The notes: generated by a model from the letters alone, not told the origin. A stretch of 34,248 nucleotides of DNA from Blautia sp. (GCA_017475035.1 JAFVGK010000118.1:1-34248); one strand, 5' to 3'. Shown: positions 1 through 8,424, numbered from the stretch's first letter. Program-made: numbers and translations.

Positions 1-142
1 TAAATGGAACATCTTTCGCGTCTAAATCGTCGTCTGCTGCGTTGTCGTCAGTCGTCGATGCCCGCATCGACTCCATCCTCCGCCTTGCATACGGCGATTT
101 ATCCTGCGAAATCTTGTTCCATTTATTTACGTTGCAATCCTA
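1..142 (-). repeat. Near-palindromic dispersed repeat, left-end copy
   Basis: These bases are the reverse complement of 34089-34230 with only two mismatches (positions 36 and 94). The copy is cut by the window edge. Reading on the minus strand it starts with an AGGATTGCAAC-type end at 131-142 and GTAAATAAATGGAAC at 116-130, and it carries an apical hairpin GTCGATG-CCCG-CATCGAC at 54-71. The element's two ends are imperfect inverted repeats of each other, as expected of a MITE-like element or a very long hairpin. It ends about 28 bases before the yihY start codon. No convincing gene lies in it; the reading frame through it is low-complexity repeat sequence. Confidence 0.85.
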
Positions 143-170
143 AGCAATCCTTAAAAAGGAATTACATCAG

Positions 171-1118
171 ATGTGCAAGAAGAGTTTACGGAAGAAACCG
201 AAACAGGAGCAGGCAGGCTCCCGGGAAAAGAAATCCGGATCTAAAATCAATAAAAAAGAAATCATATTGGGCTTTATCACCAAAATAGAAGAGGATCATG
301 TTGGAGCATACGCCGCCCAGGCAGCGTACTTCATTATTATGGCCTTTATTCCGTTCATTTTATTTCTCACGACATTGATCCGGTATACGGATATCACATA
401 CAACATGCTCAGCGCTTCGATCAGGAGCTTTGTTCCTGTCAGTCTGCAGGGGTTTGTGATGGAACTGGTTTCTGAAGTGTATAACCGCAATACCGTGATC
501 ATGCCGATTACGGCATTATTGGCTTTATGGTCATCAGGAAAAGCGATTCAGGCTTTAATCAACGGTTTAAATACGATTTATCGTGTCAAAGAAACAAGAA
601 ACTGGCTTATTAACCGTATCTATGCCGTATTCTATACAATGCTGTTTGCCGTAGCGATTATCAGCAGTTTTCTTCTTCTTGTAGTAGGTGACCGGATAGA
701 GAAAGCTCTGAACCAGGTTCTCCCTGTTCCGCTTCGCTTTTTTGGCATGCTGATGGGCGGAAAGAATCTGATCGTCTTTGCGGCGTTGTTTTTGATTTTT
801 GTGTTTCTATACCGCGCCTTGCCGAACCGTCCCGCGACATTCCGCAGTCAGATGCCCGGCGCATTGATCATAGCGGTAGGCTGGTCGATTTTTTCCAGCC
901 TGTTTTCCCTTTACTTTGAGTTGTTTCCTGCCATGAACAATATGTATGGCAGTCTGACAGCTTTGATTATCCTGATGTTCTGGCTGTATTTCTGCATGAA
1001 TTTTGTACTGTACGGAGCAGCGATAAATGCTCATTTTGAAAAGCAGTTTCGACAGGCAAAGGATTCCGTAGTGGAATTGCTGCATACAAAAAGCGAAGAT
1101 TCCGGAGAAAACCCTTGA
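171..1118 (+). CDS. yihY: YihY/BrkB family integral membrane protein
   Basis: A 315-residue polytopic membrane protein. The first 35 residues are strongly basic and should lie in the cytoplasm. About six hydrophobic segments follow, near residues 48-70, 108-125, 150-172, 195-215, 226-250 and 258-285. The block around residues 48-62 (AAQAAYFIIMAFIPF) is the typical YihY/BrkB signature. The family was once called ribonuclease BN in error; its real role is poorly defined, with envelope or transport functions proposed. AAAAAGGA about ten bases upstream supports the ATG at 171. The TGA stop overlaps the -35 box of the promoter for the Phe T-box, so the two units are packed end to end. The family call is firm; the function is not known. 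Confidence 0.88.
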   Translation: MCKKSLRKKPKQEQAGSREKKSGSKINKKEIILGFITKIEEDHVGAYAAQAAYFIIMAFIPFILFLTTLIRYTDITYNMLSASIRSFVPVSLQGFVMELVSEVYNRNTVIMPITALLALWSSGKAIQALINGLNTIYRVKETRNWLINRIYAVFYTMLFAVAIISSFLLLVVGDRIEKALNQVLPVPLRFFGMLMGGKNLIVFAALFLIFVFLYRALPNRPATFRSQMPGALIIAVGWSIFSSLFSLYFELFPAMNNMYGSLTALIILMFWLYFCMNFVLYGAAINAHFEKQFRQAKDSVVELLHTKSEDSGENP

Positions 1119-1144
1119 CACGTTCCTGTTCTTGTGGCAAGATA
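1115..1144 (+). promoter_or_regulatory. Sigma-A promoter for the pheS T-box transcript
   Basis: A perfect TTGACA at 1115-1120 is followed by a 17-18 base spacer and a CAAGAT/AAGATA -10 region at 1138-1144. The -35 overlaps the stop codon of yihY. GACACGT and ACGTGTC (1117-1123 and 1149-1155) could also pair into a hairpin here. The -10 match is moderate. Confidence 0.55.
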
Positions 1145-1156
1145 AAGGACGTGTCA

Positions 1157-1494
1157 AAGGCCGGGATGTAAGTAGAAAAGCGTTTTCTGCCAGAGAGGAA
1201 GGGCCGCAGGCTGTAAACCCTTCTCAGTTCAGACGTTTTTTGAGGTTCGCATCCCGGGAGACGGAAAGCTTTTCATGTTGATTTACGGCTTTCCTTATCC
1301 GGGCCGCGCTTTTGAAGATGCCATGTTCCACATTCTCCCGAACTTCGCCGCAGGAGGGGAGAATGAAGGGCCGCATTGCGTAGGAAGCGACGTTGCTGCG
1401 CGTTAAGCAGGTTGAGTGCCCGTTTTTTTACGGGAATCTGGGTGGTACCGCGGTTATATTCCGTCCCTTATGCAGACTAAGGGACGGTTTTTTT
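1157..1494 (+). promoter_or_regulatory. T-box leader, phenylalanine-specific
   Basis: A tRNA-sensing leader that should let transcription continue into pheS-pheT when uncharged tRNA-Phe builds up. The base of stem I is CCGGGATG at 1161-1168 pairing perfectly with CATCCCGG at 1250-1257. The triplet TTC at 1246-1248, just inside that helix and followed by a purine, fits a Phe (UUC) specifier codon. AGTAGAAA and AGAGAGGAAG segments typical of stem I lie at about 1171-1200. The conserved T-box GGTGGTACCGCG is at 1441-1452. An intrinsic terminator follows at once. The leader type is certain; the specifier is read from position and agrees with the downstream genes. Confidence 0.93.
1461..1494 (+). 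terminator. T-box attenuator terminator
   Basis: CCGTCCCTTA and TAAGGGACGG pair around a short loop (1461-1487), followed by seven T residues. The 5' arm should alternatively pair with the T-box region to form the antiterminator. Confidence 0.92.
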
Positions 1495-1593
1495 GCGTGT
1501 ATCAAGGATTATTTATACAATCCAAAAGTCTTGTTGCGTAAAAAACGGCAGGAACAGCTGTTATTATTTACGCAGGAAAGGGGAATAATAGCT

Positions 1594-2619
1594 ATGGAAA
1601 TGAAGGACAGGCTGCAGGAGCTTGCGAATCGTGCAAAAAGGCTGATTGAAGAAGCAGAAAGCCCTGAAAAACTGAATGATGCCCGTGTCGCTTTTTTAGG
1701 AAAAAAGGGTGAGCTGACCGCAATGCTGAAAAGCCTCCGGGATGTTGCCCCGGAAGACCGCCCTGCCGTCGGACAGCTGGTCAATGAGACCAGGGAACGG
1801 ATCGAAGCCATGATGGAGGATTCCAGAAAGAACTTTGAAAAAAAGCTTCTGGAACAAAAGCTGAAGACAGAAGTGATTGATGTCACGCTTCCGGCAAAAA
1901 AGAGCCGGATCGGTCACAGACATCCGAATTCCATTGCCCTCGAAGAGGTAGAACGGATTTTTATCGGCATGGGCTATGAGGTGGTGGAAGGCCCTGAGGT
2001 AGAGTACGCGGATTATAACTTTACCAAGCTGAACATTCCGGAAGATCATCCTGCCCGGGATGAACAGGATACCTTCTTTATCAATGACAAGATCCTGCTC
2101 CGTTCCCAGACATCTCCTGTACAGGCCAGGACAATGGAAAAAGGTATACTTCCTATCCGGATGATTGCTCCCGGGAGAGTATTCCGGTCGGACGAAGTGG
2201 ATGCGACCCATTCTCCTTCCTTCCATCAGATTGAAGGACTGGTCATAGATAAGCATATTACGTTTGCCGATCTGAAGGGGACATTGGAAGAATTTGCAAG
2301 AGAGCTGTTCGGCCCGGAGACAAAGACGAAATTCCGTCCTCATCATTTCCCGTTTACCGAGCCCAGCGCGGAAGTTGATGTTTCCTGCTTTAAATGCGGA
2401 GGCAAAGGCTGCCGTTTCTGCAAAGGATCCGGCTGGATCGAGATTCTGGGCTGCGGCACCGTACATCCAAACGTCCTTCGGATGTGCGGAATTGATCCGG
2501 AAGAATATACCGGTTTTGCCTTTGGCGTAGGTCTGGAGAGAATCGCATTGCTGAAATATGAAATAGATGATATGCGGCTTCTTTACGAGAATGACGCAAG
2601 GTTCCTGAAACAGTTCTGA
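1594..2619 (+). CDS. pheS: Phenylalanyl-tRNA synthetase alpha subunit
   Basis: Cytoplasmic class II aminoacyl-tRNA synthetase subunit that carries the catalytic core and works as an alpha2-beta2 tetramer with PheT. The product is 341 residues, the usual length. An N-terminal coiled coil covers about residues 1-85 and the catalytic domain follows. Visible motifs are the motif 2 region FRSDEVDATHSPSFHQIEG, PHHFPFTEPSAEVDV, and motif 3 as GFAFGVGLERIALLKY. The CGGKGCRFCKGSGW stretch is a cysteine-rich insert often seen in Firmicute PheS. The ATG at 1594 follows GGAAAGGGG with good spacing. An upstream in-frame extension would run back through the T-box terminator and is rejected. pheT follows 19 bases later, so the two are one operon under the Phe T-box. 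Confidence 0.97.
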   Translation: MEMKDRLQELANRAKRLIEEAESPEKLNDARVAFLGKKGELTAMLKSLRDVAPEDRPAVGQLVNETRERIEAMMEDSRKNFEKKLLEQKLKTEVIDVTLPAKKSRIGHRHPNSIALEEVERIFIGMGYEVVEGPEVEYADYNFTKLNIPEDHPARDEQDTFFINDKILLRSQTSPVQARTMEKGILPIRMIAPGRVFRSDEVDATHSPSFHQIEGLVIDKHITFADLKGTLEEFARELFGPETKTKFRPHHFPFTEPSAEVDVSCFKCGGKGCRFCKGSGWIEILGCGTVHPNVLRMCGIDPEEYTGFAFGVGLERIALLKYEIDDMRLLYENDARFLKQF

Positions 2620-2638
2620 AAAGGGGGAAGGTAAAACA

Positions 2639-5056
2639 ATGAATACTTCAATGTCCTGGATCAAAAGATATGTGCCGGACCTCGATGTCACTGCACAGGA
2701 ATATACAGACGCGATGACGCTGTCCGGAACAAAGGTAGAAGGATTTGAAAAGCTGGACGCGGATCTTGACAGGATCGTCATCGGCCAGATCAGAAAGATC
2801 GAACGGCATCCGGATGCGGATAAGCTGCTGATCTGTCAGGTAGACGTAGGTACGGAAGTCACGCAGATCGTAACCGGGGCGCCGAACGTGAAAGAAGGCG
2901 ATAAGGTTCCGGTGGTTCTCGACGGAGGCAGGGTCGCAGGGGGACATGACGGAAAACTTACGCCGGGGGGTGTCGTGATCAAAAAAGGAATGCTCCGCGG
3001 GGTTGAATCCAACGGCATGCTTTGCTCGATTGAAGAGCTGGGCAGTTCTAAGGAAATGTTCCCGGACGCACCGGAATATGGCATCTACATTTTCCCGGAA
3101 GACGCAAAGGTCGGGGAGGACGCGATTGAAGCGCTTGGCCTTCATGATGTTATTTTTGAATATGAGATTACTTCCAACCGCGTCGACTGTTATGGGGTCA
3201 TCGGCATTGCGAGAGAAGCGGCGGCTACGTTTAACCTTCCCTTCCATCCCCCGGTGGTAACACAGACAGGGAATGATGAGGACGTAAATAACTATGTCAG
3301 GGTCACGGTAAAGGATACGGATCTTTGCCCGAGATATTGCGCAAGAGTGGTAAAAAACGTTAAGATCGGTCCTTCTCCTGTATGGATGCAGCGCTGCCTG
3401 GCGGCGAACGGGATCCGTCCGATCAATAATCTTGTTGATATTACAAATTATGTCATGGAAGAATTCGGACAGCCGATGCATGCCTTCGATCTGGATACCA
3501 TAGCAGGACATCACATCGTTGTCCGCCGTGCAGCTGACGGAGAGAAATTTGTTACCCTCGACGGACAGGAACGTATCATGGATCATGATGTGCTGATGAT
3601 CTGTGACGAAGAAAAGGCGGTCGGTATCGGCGGTATCATGGGTGGTGAAAATTCCATGATTACCGACCAGGTAAAAACCGTCCTTTTCGAAGCGGCTAAT
3701 TTCAACGGCGCGAATATCCGTCTTTCCGCTAAAAGAATCGGGCTGCGTACGGATGCTTCCGGAAAATTTGAAAAAGGTCTGGATCCGAATAATGCCGAAG
3801 CAGCCATTAATCGTGCCTGCCAGCTGATGGAAGAGCTGGGAGCCGGTGAAGTCGTCGGAGGCATGGTTGATGTCTGTACAAAGACCACCACGGAATCCCG
3901 GGTAAAATTTGATCCGGACCGCATCAACGGCTTGCTGGGTACCGATCTTTCCGCAGAGGAAATGCTCGGATATCTTGCAAGAGTGGAACTTACCTATGAT
4001 GAGGCGACAGGAGAAATCGTGGCTCCGACTTTCCGCCAGGATATCCACTGCATGGCTGATATTGCGGAAGAGGTGGCCAGATTTTACGGTTATGATAAGA
4101 TTCCGACGACACTTCCCACCGGCGAAGCCACGACGGGCAAAATGCCATTCAAGCTTCGTATCCAGAATGAGGCAAGGGATATTGCCGAATACTGTGGTTT
4201 TTCTGAAGGAATGACATATTCCTTCGAAAGCCCAAAGGTTTTTGACAAGCTTCTCCTTCCGGAAGACAGCCCGCTGCGCCAGGCTGTCACGATCAGTAAT
4301 CCGTTGGGCGAGGATTATTCCATCATGCGTACATCTACCCTGAACGGTATGCTGACTTCTCTTTCCACGAACTACAACCGCAGAAACAAAAATGTCCGGC
4401 TGTATGAAATGGGAAATATTTATCTTCCGAAATCGCTGCCGTTAACGGAACTGCCGGATGAAAAAACCATGTTCACCCTCGGTATGTACGGAGACGGAGA
4501 TTTCTTTGAAATGAAGGGTGTCTGCGAGGAGTTTCTGGAGAAAATCGGCATGAGGGAGAGAATCGTCTATGATCCCCTGGATAAAAAGCCGTTCCTGCAT
4601 CCCGGCAGACAGGCTGATATCATTTATGAAGGTACAAAGATCGGCTTCCTCGGTGAAGTGCATCCGGTTGTTTCCCTGACTTACGGTATCGCAACAAGGG
4701 CATATGTGGCAGTTCTGGATATATCAGAGCTCCTTCCCTTTGCCAGCTATGAACATAAATACACGGGAATTGCCCGCTTCCCGGCAGTTTCCAGAGACTT
4801 AAGCCTTGTGGTTCCGAAAAAGGTTACAGCCGGTGAAATTGAGGAAATTTTCCTGCAGCGCGGCGGCCACATTCTTGAGAGCGTGGAACTGTTCGATCTT
4901 TATGAAGGCAGCCAGATTCAGGAAGGCTTCAAGTCCATGGCCTATTCTCTTGTCTTCCGCGCGAAAGACCGCACCCTGGAGGAAAGTGATATAACAGCGG
5001 CTATGAAGAAAATCATGAATGGCCTTGCAGGGCTTGGGATTGAGTTGAGATCCTGA
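2639..5056 (+). CDS. pheT: Phenylalanyl-tRNA synthetase beta subunit
   Basis: The 805-residue partner of PheS, responsible for tRNA-Phe binding and for editing mischarged Tyr-tRNA. Domain order is the standard bacterial long form: an EMAP-like tRNA-binding domain at about 40-150, the B3/B4 editing domain at about 210-400, B5 at about 405-475, a catalytic-like core at about 480-680, and a C-terminal ferredoxin-fold anticodon-binding domain at about 710-805 (its end is recognisable as FKSMAYSLVFRAKDRTL). An AAGGGGGAAGG ribosome binding site lies just ahead of the ATG. The gene appears intact and ends in a cluster of hairpins including a strong terminator. Confidence 0.97.
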   Translation: MNTSMSWIKRYVPDLDVTAQEYTDAMTLSGTKVEGFEKLDADLDRIVIGQIRKIERHPDADKLLICQVDVGTEVTQIVTGAPNVKEGDKVPVVLDGGRVAGGHDGKLTPGGVVIKKGMLRGVESNGMLCSIEELGSSKEMFPDAPEYGIYIFPEDAKVGEDAIEALGLHDVIFEYEITSNRVDCYGVIGIAREAAATFNLPFHPPVVTQTGNDEDVNNYVRVTVKDTDLCPRYCARVVKNVKIGPSPVWMQRCLAANGIRPINNLVDITNYVMEEFGQPMHAFDLDTIAGHHIVVRRAADGEKFVTLDGQERIMDHDVLMICDEEKAVGIGGIMGGENSMITDQVKTVLFEAANFNGANIRLSAKRIGLRTDASGKFEKGLDPNNAEAAINRACQLMEELGAGEVVGGMVDVCTKTTTESRVKFDPDRINGLLGTDLSAEEMLGYLARVELTYDEATGEIVAPTFRQDIHCMADIAEEVARFYGYDKIPTTLPTGEATTGKMPFKLRIQNEARDIAEYCGFSEGMTYSFESPKVFDKLLLPEDSPLRQAVTISNPLGEDYSIMRTSTLNGMLTSLSTNYNRRNKNVRLYEMGNIYLPKSLPLTELPDEKTMFTLGMYGDGDFFEMKGVCEEFLEKIGMRERIVYDPLDKKPFLHPGRQADIIYEGTKIGFLGEVHPVVSLTYGIATRAYVAVLDISELLPFASYEHKYTGIARFPAVSRDLSLVVPKKVTAGEIEEIFLQRGGHILESVELFDLYEGSQIQEGFKSMAYSLVFRAKDRTLEESDITAAMKKIMNGLAGLGIELRS

Positions 5057-5071
5057 TTAAAAATTCAGAAA

Positions 5072-5101
5072 GGCAGAGAGAGGCAAAGCCTCCACTCTGC
5101 C
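5072..5101. other. Hairpin after pheT
   Basis: GGCAGAG at 5072-5078 pairs with CTCTGCC at 5095-5101, with AGGC-AAA-GCCT inside. No T-run follows, so it is not a stand-alone intrinsic terminator; it may protect the 3' end of the message. Confidence 0.5.
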
Positions 5102-5107
5102 CTCTCC

Positions 5108-5158
5108 CCCGAGCCGCCCGTCACCGGCAGATGACATCTTCCTTTGGGCGGCTCCGGG
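5108..5158 (-). repeat. Structured repeat with AAAGGAAGA bulge, copy A
   Basis: Read on the minus strand, an outer stem GAGCCGCCC/GGGCGGCTC (5146-5154 with 5111-5119) encloses a conserved AAAGGAAGA stretch and an inner hairpin GTCATC-TGCC-GGTGAC. A second copy is at 33955-34002 on the plus strand. The bulge and the inner-hairpin shape are kept while some stem bases differ in ways that preserve pairing. Confidence 0.7.
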
Positions 5159-5161
5159 ATA

Positions 5162-5216
5162 AAAACAGGGACGTTTTTCCTGGCGGCAGCCCGGGAAAAA
5201 CGTCCCTGTTTTATTC
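5162..5216. terminator. Bidirectional terminator after pheT
   Basis: AAAACAGGGACGTTTTTCC at 5162-5180 pairs perfectly with 5194-5212 (19 base pairs, loop of 13). A T-rich tract follows and an A-rich tract precedes it, so it could work on both strands. Confidence 0.85.
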
Positions 5217-5467
5217 CCTCAGAGCCTCCCGAAGGATTATGCCGGCTTCCGATAAAGGATGGTTTTATTCAGAAACAGGTTATTACCAGGTTATGAAACA
5301 CACTTCTTTTTTATTAAGATTATGTGAAAAGCAGAGACAAAAGGAAAGGAATGTGATAATATGAACCATCGGCTGAGATTCTGACGCTTTTATGCGCCGG
5401 ATTCTTCATTGAAAGTTTTTCTGGTAGGTATCGTTCGATGAGGTTTTTGCCTTCAATAAATGTTTTT
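5217..5467. other. Gene-free stretch
   Basis: No convincing gene. A seven-codon frame (5361-5384, ATG to TGA) has a good AAGGAAAGGA site ten bases upstream, but nothing else supports it. GATAAT at 5355-5360 could be a -10 box. No recognised RNA was found. Confidence 0.4.
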
Positions 5468-5580
5468 TATTATAGTAAACGGACAAAATGCCTGCGTTTT
5501 GATTCGTTTACTGCGCCGAATTTACCCCGCTGCAAGCGGCATGATTCCGCGGTTAATTCGTGCGCATACTATATAAATCA
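5468..5580. repeat. MITE-like element with terminal inverted repeats and two hairpins
   Basis: The ends TTATTATAGTA (5468-5478) and ATACTATATAA (about 5566-5577) are inverted repeats of each other. Inside are a hairpin AGTAAACG/CGTTTACT (5474-5481 with 5505-5512) with a nested AAAATG/CGTTTT stem, and a longer imperfect stem between 5513-5530 and about 5550-5566. It lies directly ahead of the MotA-like gene and may supply part of its leader or promoter (TACTAT at 5567-5572). There is only one copy in this window, so calling it mobile is an inference. Confidence 0.4.
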
Positions 5581-5599
5581 ATAATCGAGGAGGTATGCA

Positions 5600-7228
5600 A
5601 TGGGAAGAAAATTTTCAAGTTTTCTGTTTTTTCTTATGGTAACCGCTGCTGCTGTGGGCATTACGTATTATATCGGCCAGGAACAGCCGAATGTCATGCT
5701 GTATAACTTTGTTTTTCTTGGCATCATGGTTTTTGTCTATATGATCGCGCTTTTTGGCGGCATGTTCCGTCTTGATAATCTGGAGAAAGCGCTTCGCCGC
5801 GCATCTGAAGAGATTAAGACGATATTTAAAAAACCGGGCAAGGCAGATCTGAACCATCTTCAGGTACTGGACGGTGTATTTGACGAAAAATATCTGGACC
5901 GTAAGATGGATAATTTTACCAGCAGCATTGAAAATACTGTAGTCGGTCTTGGCGATATCGAAGATTACATCAATGAATCAGAAATAGATATTCATGTTCA
6001 TAAACGTCTCCTGGAGATGGTTCCGGATATATTTACAAGTCTTGGTATCCTTGGTACATTCGTAGGCCTGGTCTGGGGTCTGAAGGATTTTAATCCTACC
6101 GGCTATGAGGCAATGACCACTTCTGTGGCTTCCCTTGTTGACGGCATCAAGGTCGCCTTTCTGACGTCTATTTACGGTATTGCTTTTTCGATTGTCTATA
6201 CAATGGGGATGCGCACGGCCTACTCCGGTATGTCGGAAAGCCTGACGAATTTCCTGGAACGTTTTCATGCCTATGTGCTTCCCACAGCGGAAAATGAGTC
6301 ACGAAACCTGCTGGTTGCCACTCAGAAGCTGCAGACAAATGCTTTGAATCATATGACCTCGCAGGTAACGGCGCAATTAACGGAAAGCTTTGAAAAGGTC
6401 ATTACGCCTACCTTTGAAAAGATGAACGCGTCCCTGGATGCCCTGGTCCATACCGTTACGCAGGGACAGACGGAGGCGATTGCCCAGCTTCTCGCGGAAT
6501 TCCTGCGCCAGATGAACGAGTCCTTCCATCTCCAGTTTGAGGATTTCAACGAATCGCTGCTGGCGATGAATGAGGCGCAGCGCCAGATGACAGAGTATAG
6601 TCAGAAGCTTTATGAATCTCTGGCAGGATCCCTGACCGATTCCTACATGAAGCAGGAAAAGGAAATGAGAGAGATCATGGAAAGCCTTATTGCAGCTGAG
6701 ACCCGTTTTGCGGAGGCTTCCGATCGTATTCTTGCGGGAAATCAGGAGATACAGAAATCACAGCAAAAGGATTACGAGCATGTAGTGGAATATCTGAGAG
6801 ATTCAGAGAAATCCGCCGCAAAATTCTGGGTTGCCTGCAATCAGGCAATGCAGAAATATCTGGATTCCGCAGCGGCTTCCATGGAGGCGGCCGGACAGGC
6901 GACACAGAAGGGCGAAGAGCTGGTTGTGTCAAATCAGGAGATCGCAAAGACCTTCAGCGATAATCTGAAGGAATATTCTGAGGTTCAGGATCTTACCTAC
7001 AAGACGATGGAGAAGGTACGCGTTCTTCTCTCTGATATTTCCGTTGCGAAAGGAAACCAGGATGTTTATCTGGTGGGAAATTCCTCCAGAAATGAAGCTC
7101 TTGAAAGGATTGAACAGCTGATGACAGAGCAGTCGGAGGCCACCCAGCAGGTGTTGACGGAATTGTCCAAGACCATGCGTGACATGTCCAAGGGCACACA
7201 AAGAGGAAAATTCGGCCTGTTTAAATAA
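5600..7228 (+). CDS. MotA/TolQ/ExbB-type proton channel protein with long cytoplasmic tail (ZorA-like)
   Basis: A 542-residue membrane protein predicted to form the pentameric ring of an ion-driven motor. Hydrophobic segments lie at about residues 6-25, 36-54, 142-162 and 179-203. The third holds the family block FTSLGILGTFVGLVWGL, and the fourth continues with VDGIKVAFLTSIYGIAFSIVY, the MotA/ExbB core. Residues from about 210 to 542 are hydrophilic, rich in Glu, Gln and Ala, and probably coiled coil. That layout resembles ZorA of the Zorya anti-phage systems more than flagellar MotA or the short ExbB/TolQ. The next gene is a MotB/ZorB-like partner 31 bases away. No ZorC, ZorD, ZorE or flagellar gene is nearby. 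GAGGAGGT ahead of the ATG is a strong ribosome binding site. The channel family is firm; any defence role is inference. Confidence 0.85.
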   Translation: MGRKFSSFLFFLMVTAAAVGITYYIGQEQPNVMLYNFVFLGIMVFVYMIALFGGMFRLDNLEKALRRASEEIKTIFKKPGKADLNHLQVLDGVFDEKYLDRKMDNFTSSIENTVVGLGDIEDYINESEIDIHVHKRLLEMVPDIFTSLGILGTFVGLVWGLKDFNPTGYEAMTTSVASLVDGIKVAFLTSIYGIAFSIVYTMGMRTAYSGMSESLTNFLERFHAYVLPTAENESRNLLVATQKLQTNALNHMTSQVTAQLTESFEKVITPTFEKMNASLDALVHTVTQGQTEAIAQLLAEFLRQMNESFHLQFEDFNESLLAMNEAQRQMTEYSQKLYESLAGSLTDSYMKQEKEMREIMESLIAAETRFAEASDRILAGNQEIQKSQQKDYEHVVEYLRDSEKSAAKFWVACNQAMQKYLDSAAASMEAAGQATQKGEELVVSNQEIAKTFSDNLKEYSEVQDLTYKTMEKVRVLLSDISVAKGNQDVYLVGNSSRNEALERIEQLMTEQSEATQQVLTELSKTMRDMSKGTQRGKFGLFK

Positions 7229-7259
7229 CGGGCGTCCTATATGAGACAGGAGGGGAGAA

Positions 7260-8264
7260 ATGCGCAAAAACAGACAGTCGCAGGATAATGGATTTAATGT
7301 CTGGCGCTCCTACTCTGATATGATGGCCGGCGTTCTTCTGCTCTTCGTTCTGATCATGTGCGTAACTTTATTTCAGGCACAAAAGAGCTATGAAGAAGCA
7401 CAGGCAAACTATCAGGCTATCATAAAAGAACGTGACGAGAGGATCGAGATGCAGGAAAAGTTTACTGCAGAGCTTCTCGCCCAGCAGACTGAGCTGCAGG
7501 AGCAGGCAGATACCATAAAAGACCAGGATGAGCAGCTTTCGGAACAAAACAAGCTTCTTGCGGAAAGAGCTGCGGAACTGAGGGAGCTCCAGGAACAGCT
7601 GAATGCTCAGCTTGCTACGCTGAATCAGCAGGAAAGCACGCTGAAAAAGCAAAAAGCGGAACTAAGGACAGCGAAAAATGAGCTGGATGAGAAGACGAAT
7701 CTTCTTGCCCTTCAGCAGATCAAAATTGACAACATTATCGGTGTCAAAGCGGAAGTAATCGAATCTCTTCAGAAAGAGTTTCAGGCAAGAAGTGTTGCGG
7801 TGAATATTGACCGGACCAGCGGATCCCTGACTTTGGATGCCAATGTCATGTTCGGCTATAACGAGTCGGAGCTTACGGAGGAAGGAATGGACGCACTCTA
7901 TGAAGTGCTGCCGATTTATTGCCAGGTTCTTCTGTCTGAAGAATTCCGCCCTTATCTTGCCGAAATCATCATCGACGGGTATACGGATCCTTCCGGCGAT
8001 TACGCATACAACCTGGAGCTTTCCCAGCAGCGTTCCCTTGCCGTAGCCCAGTATCTTCTGGATATCCAATATGATTTCCTTTCATCACAGGAAAGCCTGG
8101 ATCTGGAAAGTTATCTTACCGTCAACGGCCATTCTTCCGCAAATCCGATTTATTTTGAAGACGGCAGCATCAACGATGACGCCTCCAGACGTGTTGAAGT
8201 CAAATTCCGTCTGAAGGATGATGAGATGATTCAGGAACTCAGCGAAATCCTTGCAGAAGAGTAG
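7260..8264 (+). CDS. MotB/ZorB-like stator protein with OmpA peptidoglycan-binding domain
   Basis: The 334-residue partner of the MotA-like channel. A short cytoplasmic N-terminus leads to SYSD (Asp20) at the start of a single membrane helix (about 21-40). This Asp sits where MotB and ZorB carry the proton-accepting residue. Residues 41-155 form a Gln/Glu/Leu-rich coiled coil. Residues about 170-320 are an OmpA-like domain with the peptidoglycan-binding signature DGYTDPSGDYAYNLELSQQR (239-258) and the terminal RRVEVKF. Its location in a presumed single-membrane Firmicute suggests the domain grips wall peptidoglycan outside the membrane. AGGAGGGGAG precedes the ATG. With the upstream gene it makes a complete two-part stator, but no effector is encoded next to it. 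Confidence 0.88.
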   Translation: MRKNRQSQDNGFNVWRSYSDMMAGVLLLFVLIMCVTLFQAQKSYEEAQANYQAIIKERDERIEMQEKFTAELLAQQTELQEQADTIKDQDEQLSEQNKLLAERAAELRELQEQLNAQLATLNQQESTLKKQKAELRTAKNELDEKTNLLALQQIKIDNIIGVKAEVIESLQKEFQARSVAVNIDRTSGSLTLDANVMFGYNESELTEEGMDALYEVLPIYCQVLLSEEFRPYLAEIIIDGYTDPSGDYAYNLELSQQRSLAVAQYLLDIQYDFLSSQESLDLESYLTVNGHSSANPIYFEDGSINDDASRRVEVKFRLKDDEMIQELSEILAEE

Positions 8265-8415
8265 GAACTTCGTACATGATACTTTGGCTGCGTTCGAAGC
8301 CGCCGGCGGCTGTGTTACGGAATCATCATCAGAACGGACAGAGTAAGAATTAAACATGGTTTACAGATGAGAAAGAGACATTGTTTCAACGTACAGAACT
8401 TCGTTTCGGAAGGAG
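8265..8415 (+). repeat. Structured leader repeat upstream of map
   Basis: The conserved tail is at 8375-8415: GACATTG, CAACGTACA, a short hairpin CAGAAC-TTC-GTTTCG at 8394-8408 (one pair broken), then GGAAGGAG as the ribosome binding site of map. Upstream, the segment ending AATCATCATC matches the end of the first hairpin in other copies, and a GC-rich inverted repeat GCCGCCGGCGGC lies near 8300. This copy is diverged relative to the folD and yraN copies. Confidence 0.6.
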
Positions 8416-8424
8416 AAAAGTCTG

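Noticed and set aside
4-288. Open frame of 94 codons at the left end
   Set aside because: It runs through the palindromic repeat and into the start of yihY in another frame. Its composition (Arg, Ser and Cys rich) is that of translated repeat DNA.
1393-1593. Longer N-terminus for PheS
   Set aside because: The extra 67 codons cover the T-box motif and terminator. The ATG at 1594 has a ribosome binding site and gives the standard PheS start.
1696-4048. Long minus-strand frames under pheS and pheT
   Set aside because: They mirror the codon structure of the conserved plus-strand genes and have no family features.
5361-5384. Seven-codon leader peptide (ATG to TGA) with a good ribosome binding site
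   Set aside because: No regulatory hairpin or codon bias follows it, and the motor genes are over 200 bases away. A frame this short is likely by chance.
5600-8264. A complete Zorya defence system
   Set aside because: Only the motor pair is present. The following gene is methionine aminopeptidase and no ZorC, ZorD or ZorE-like protein is in the window.
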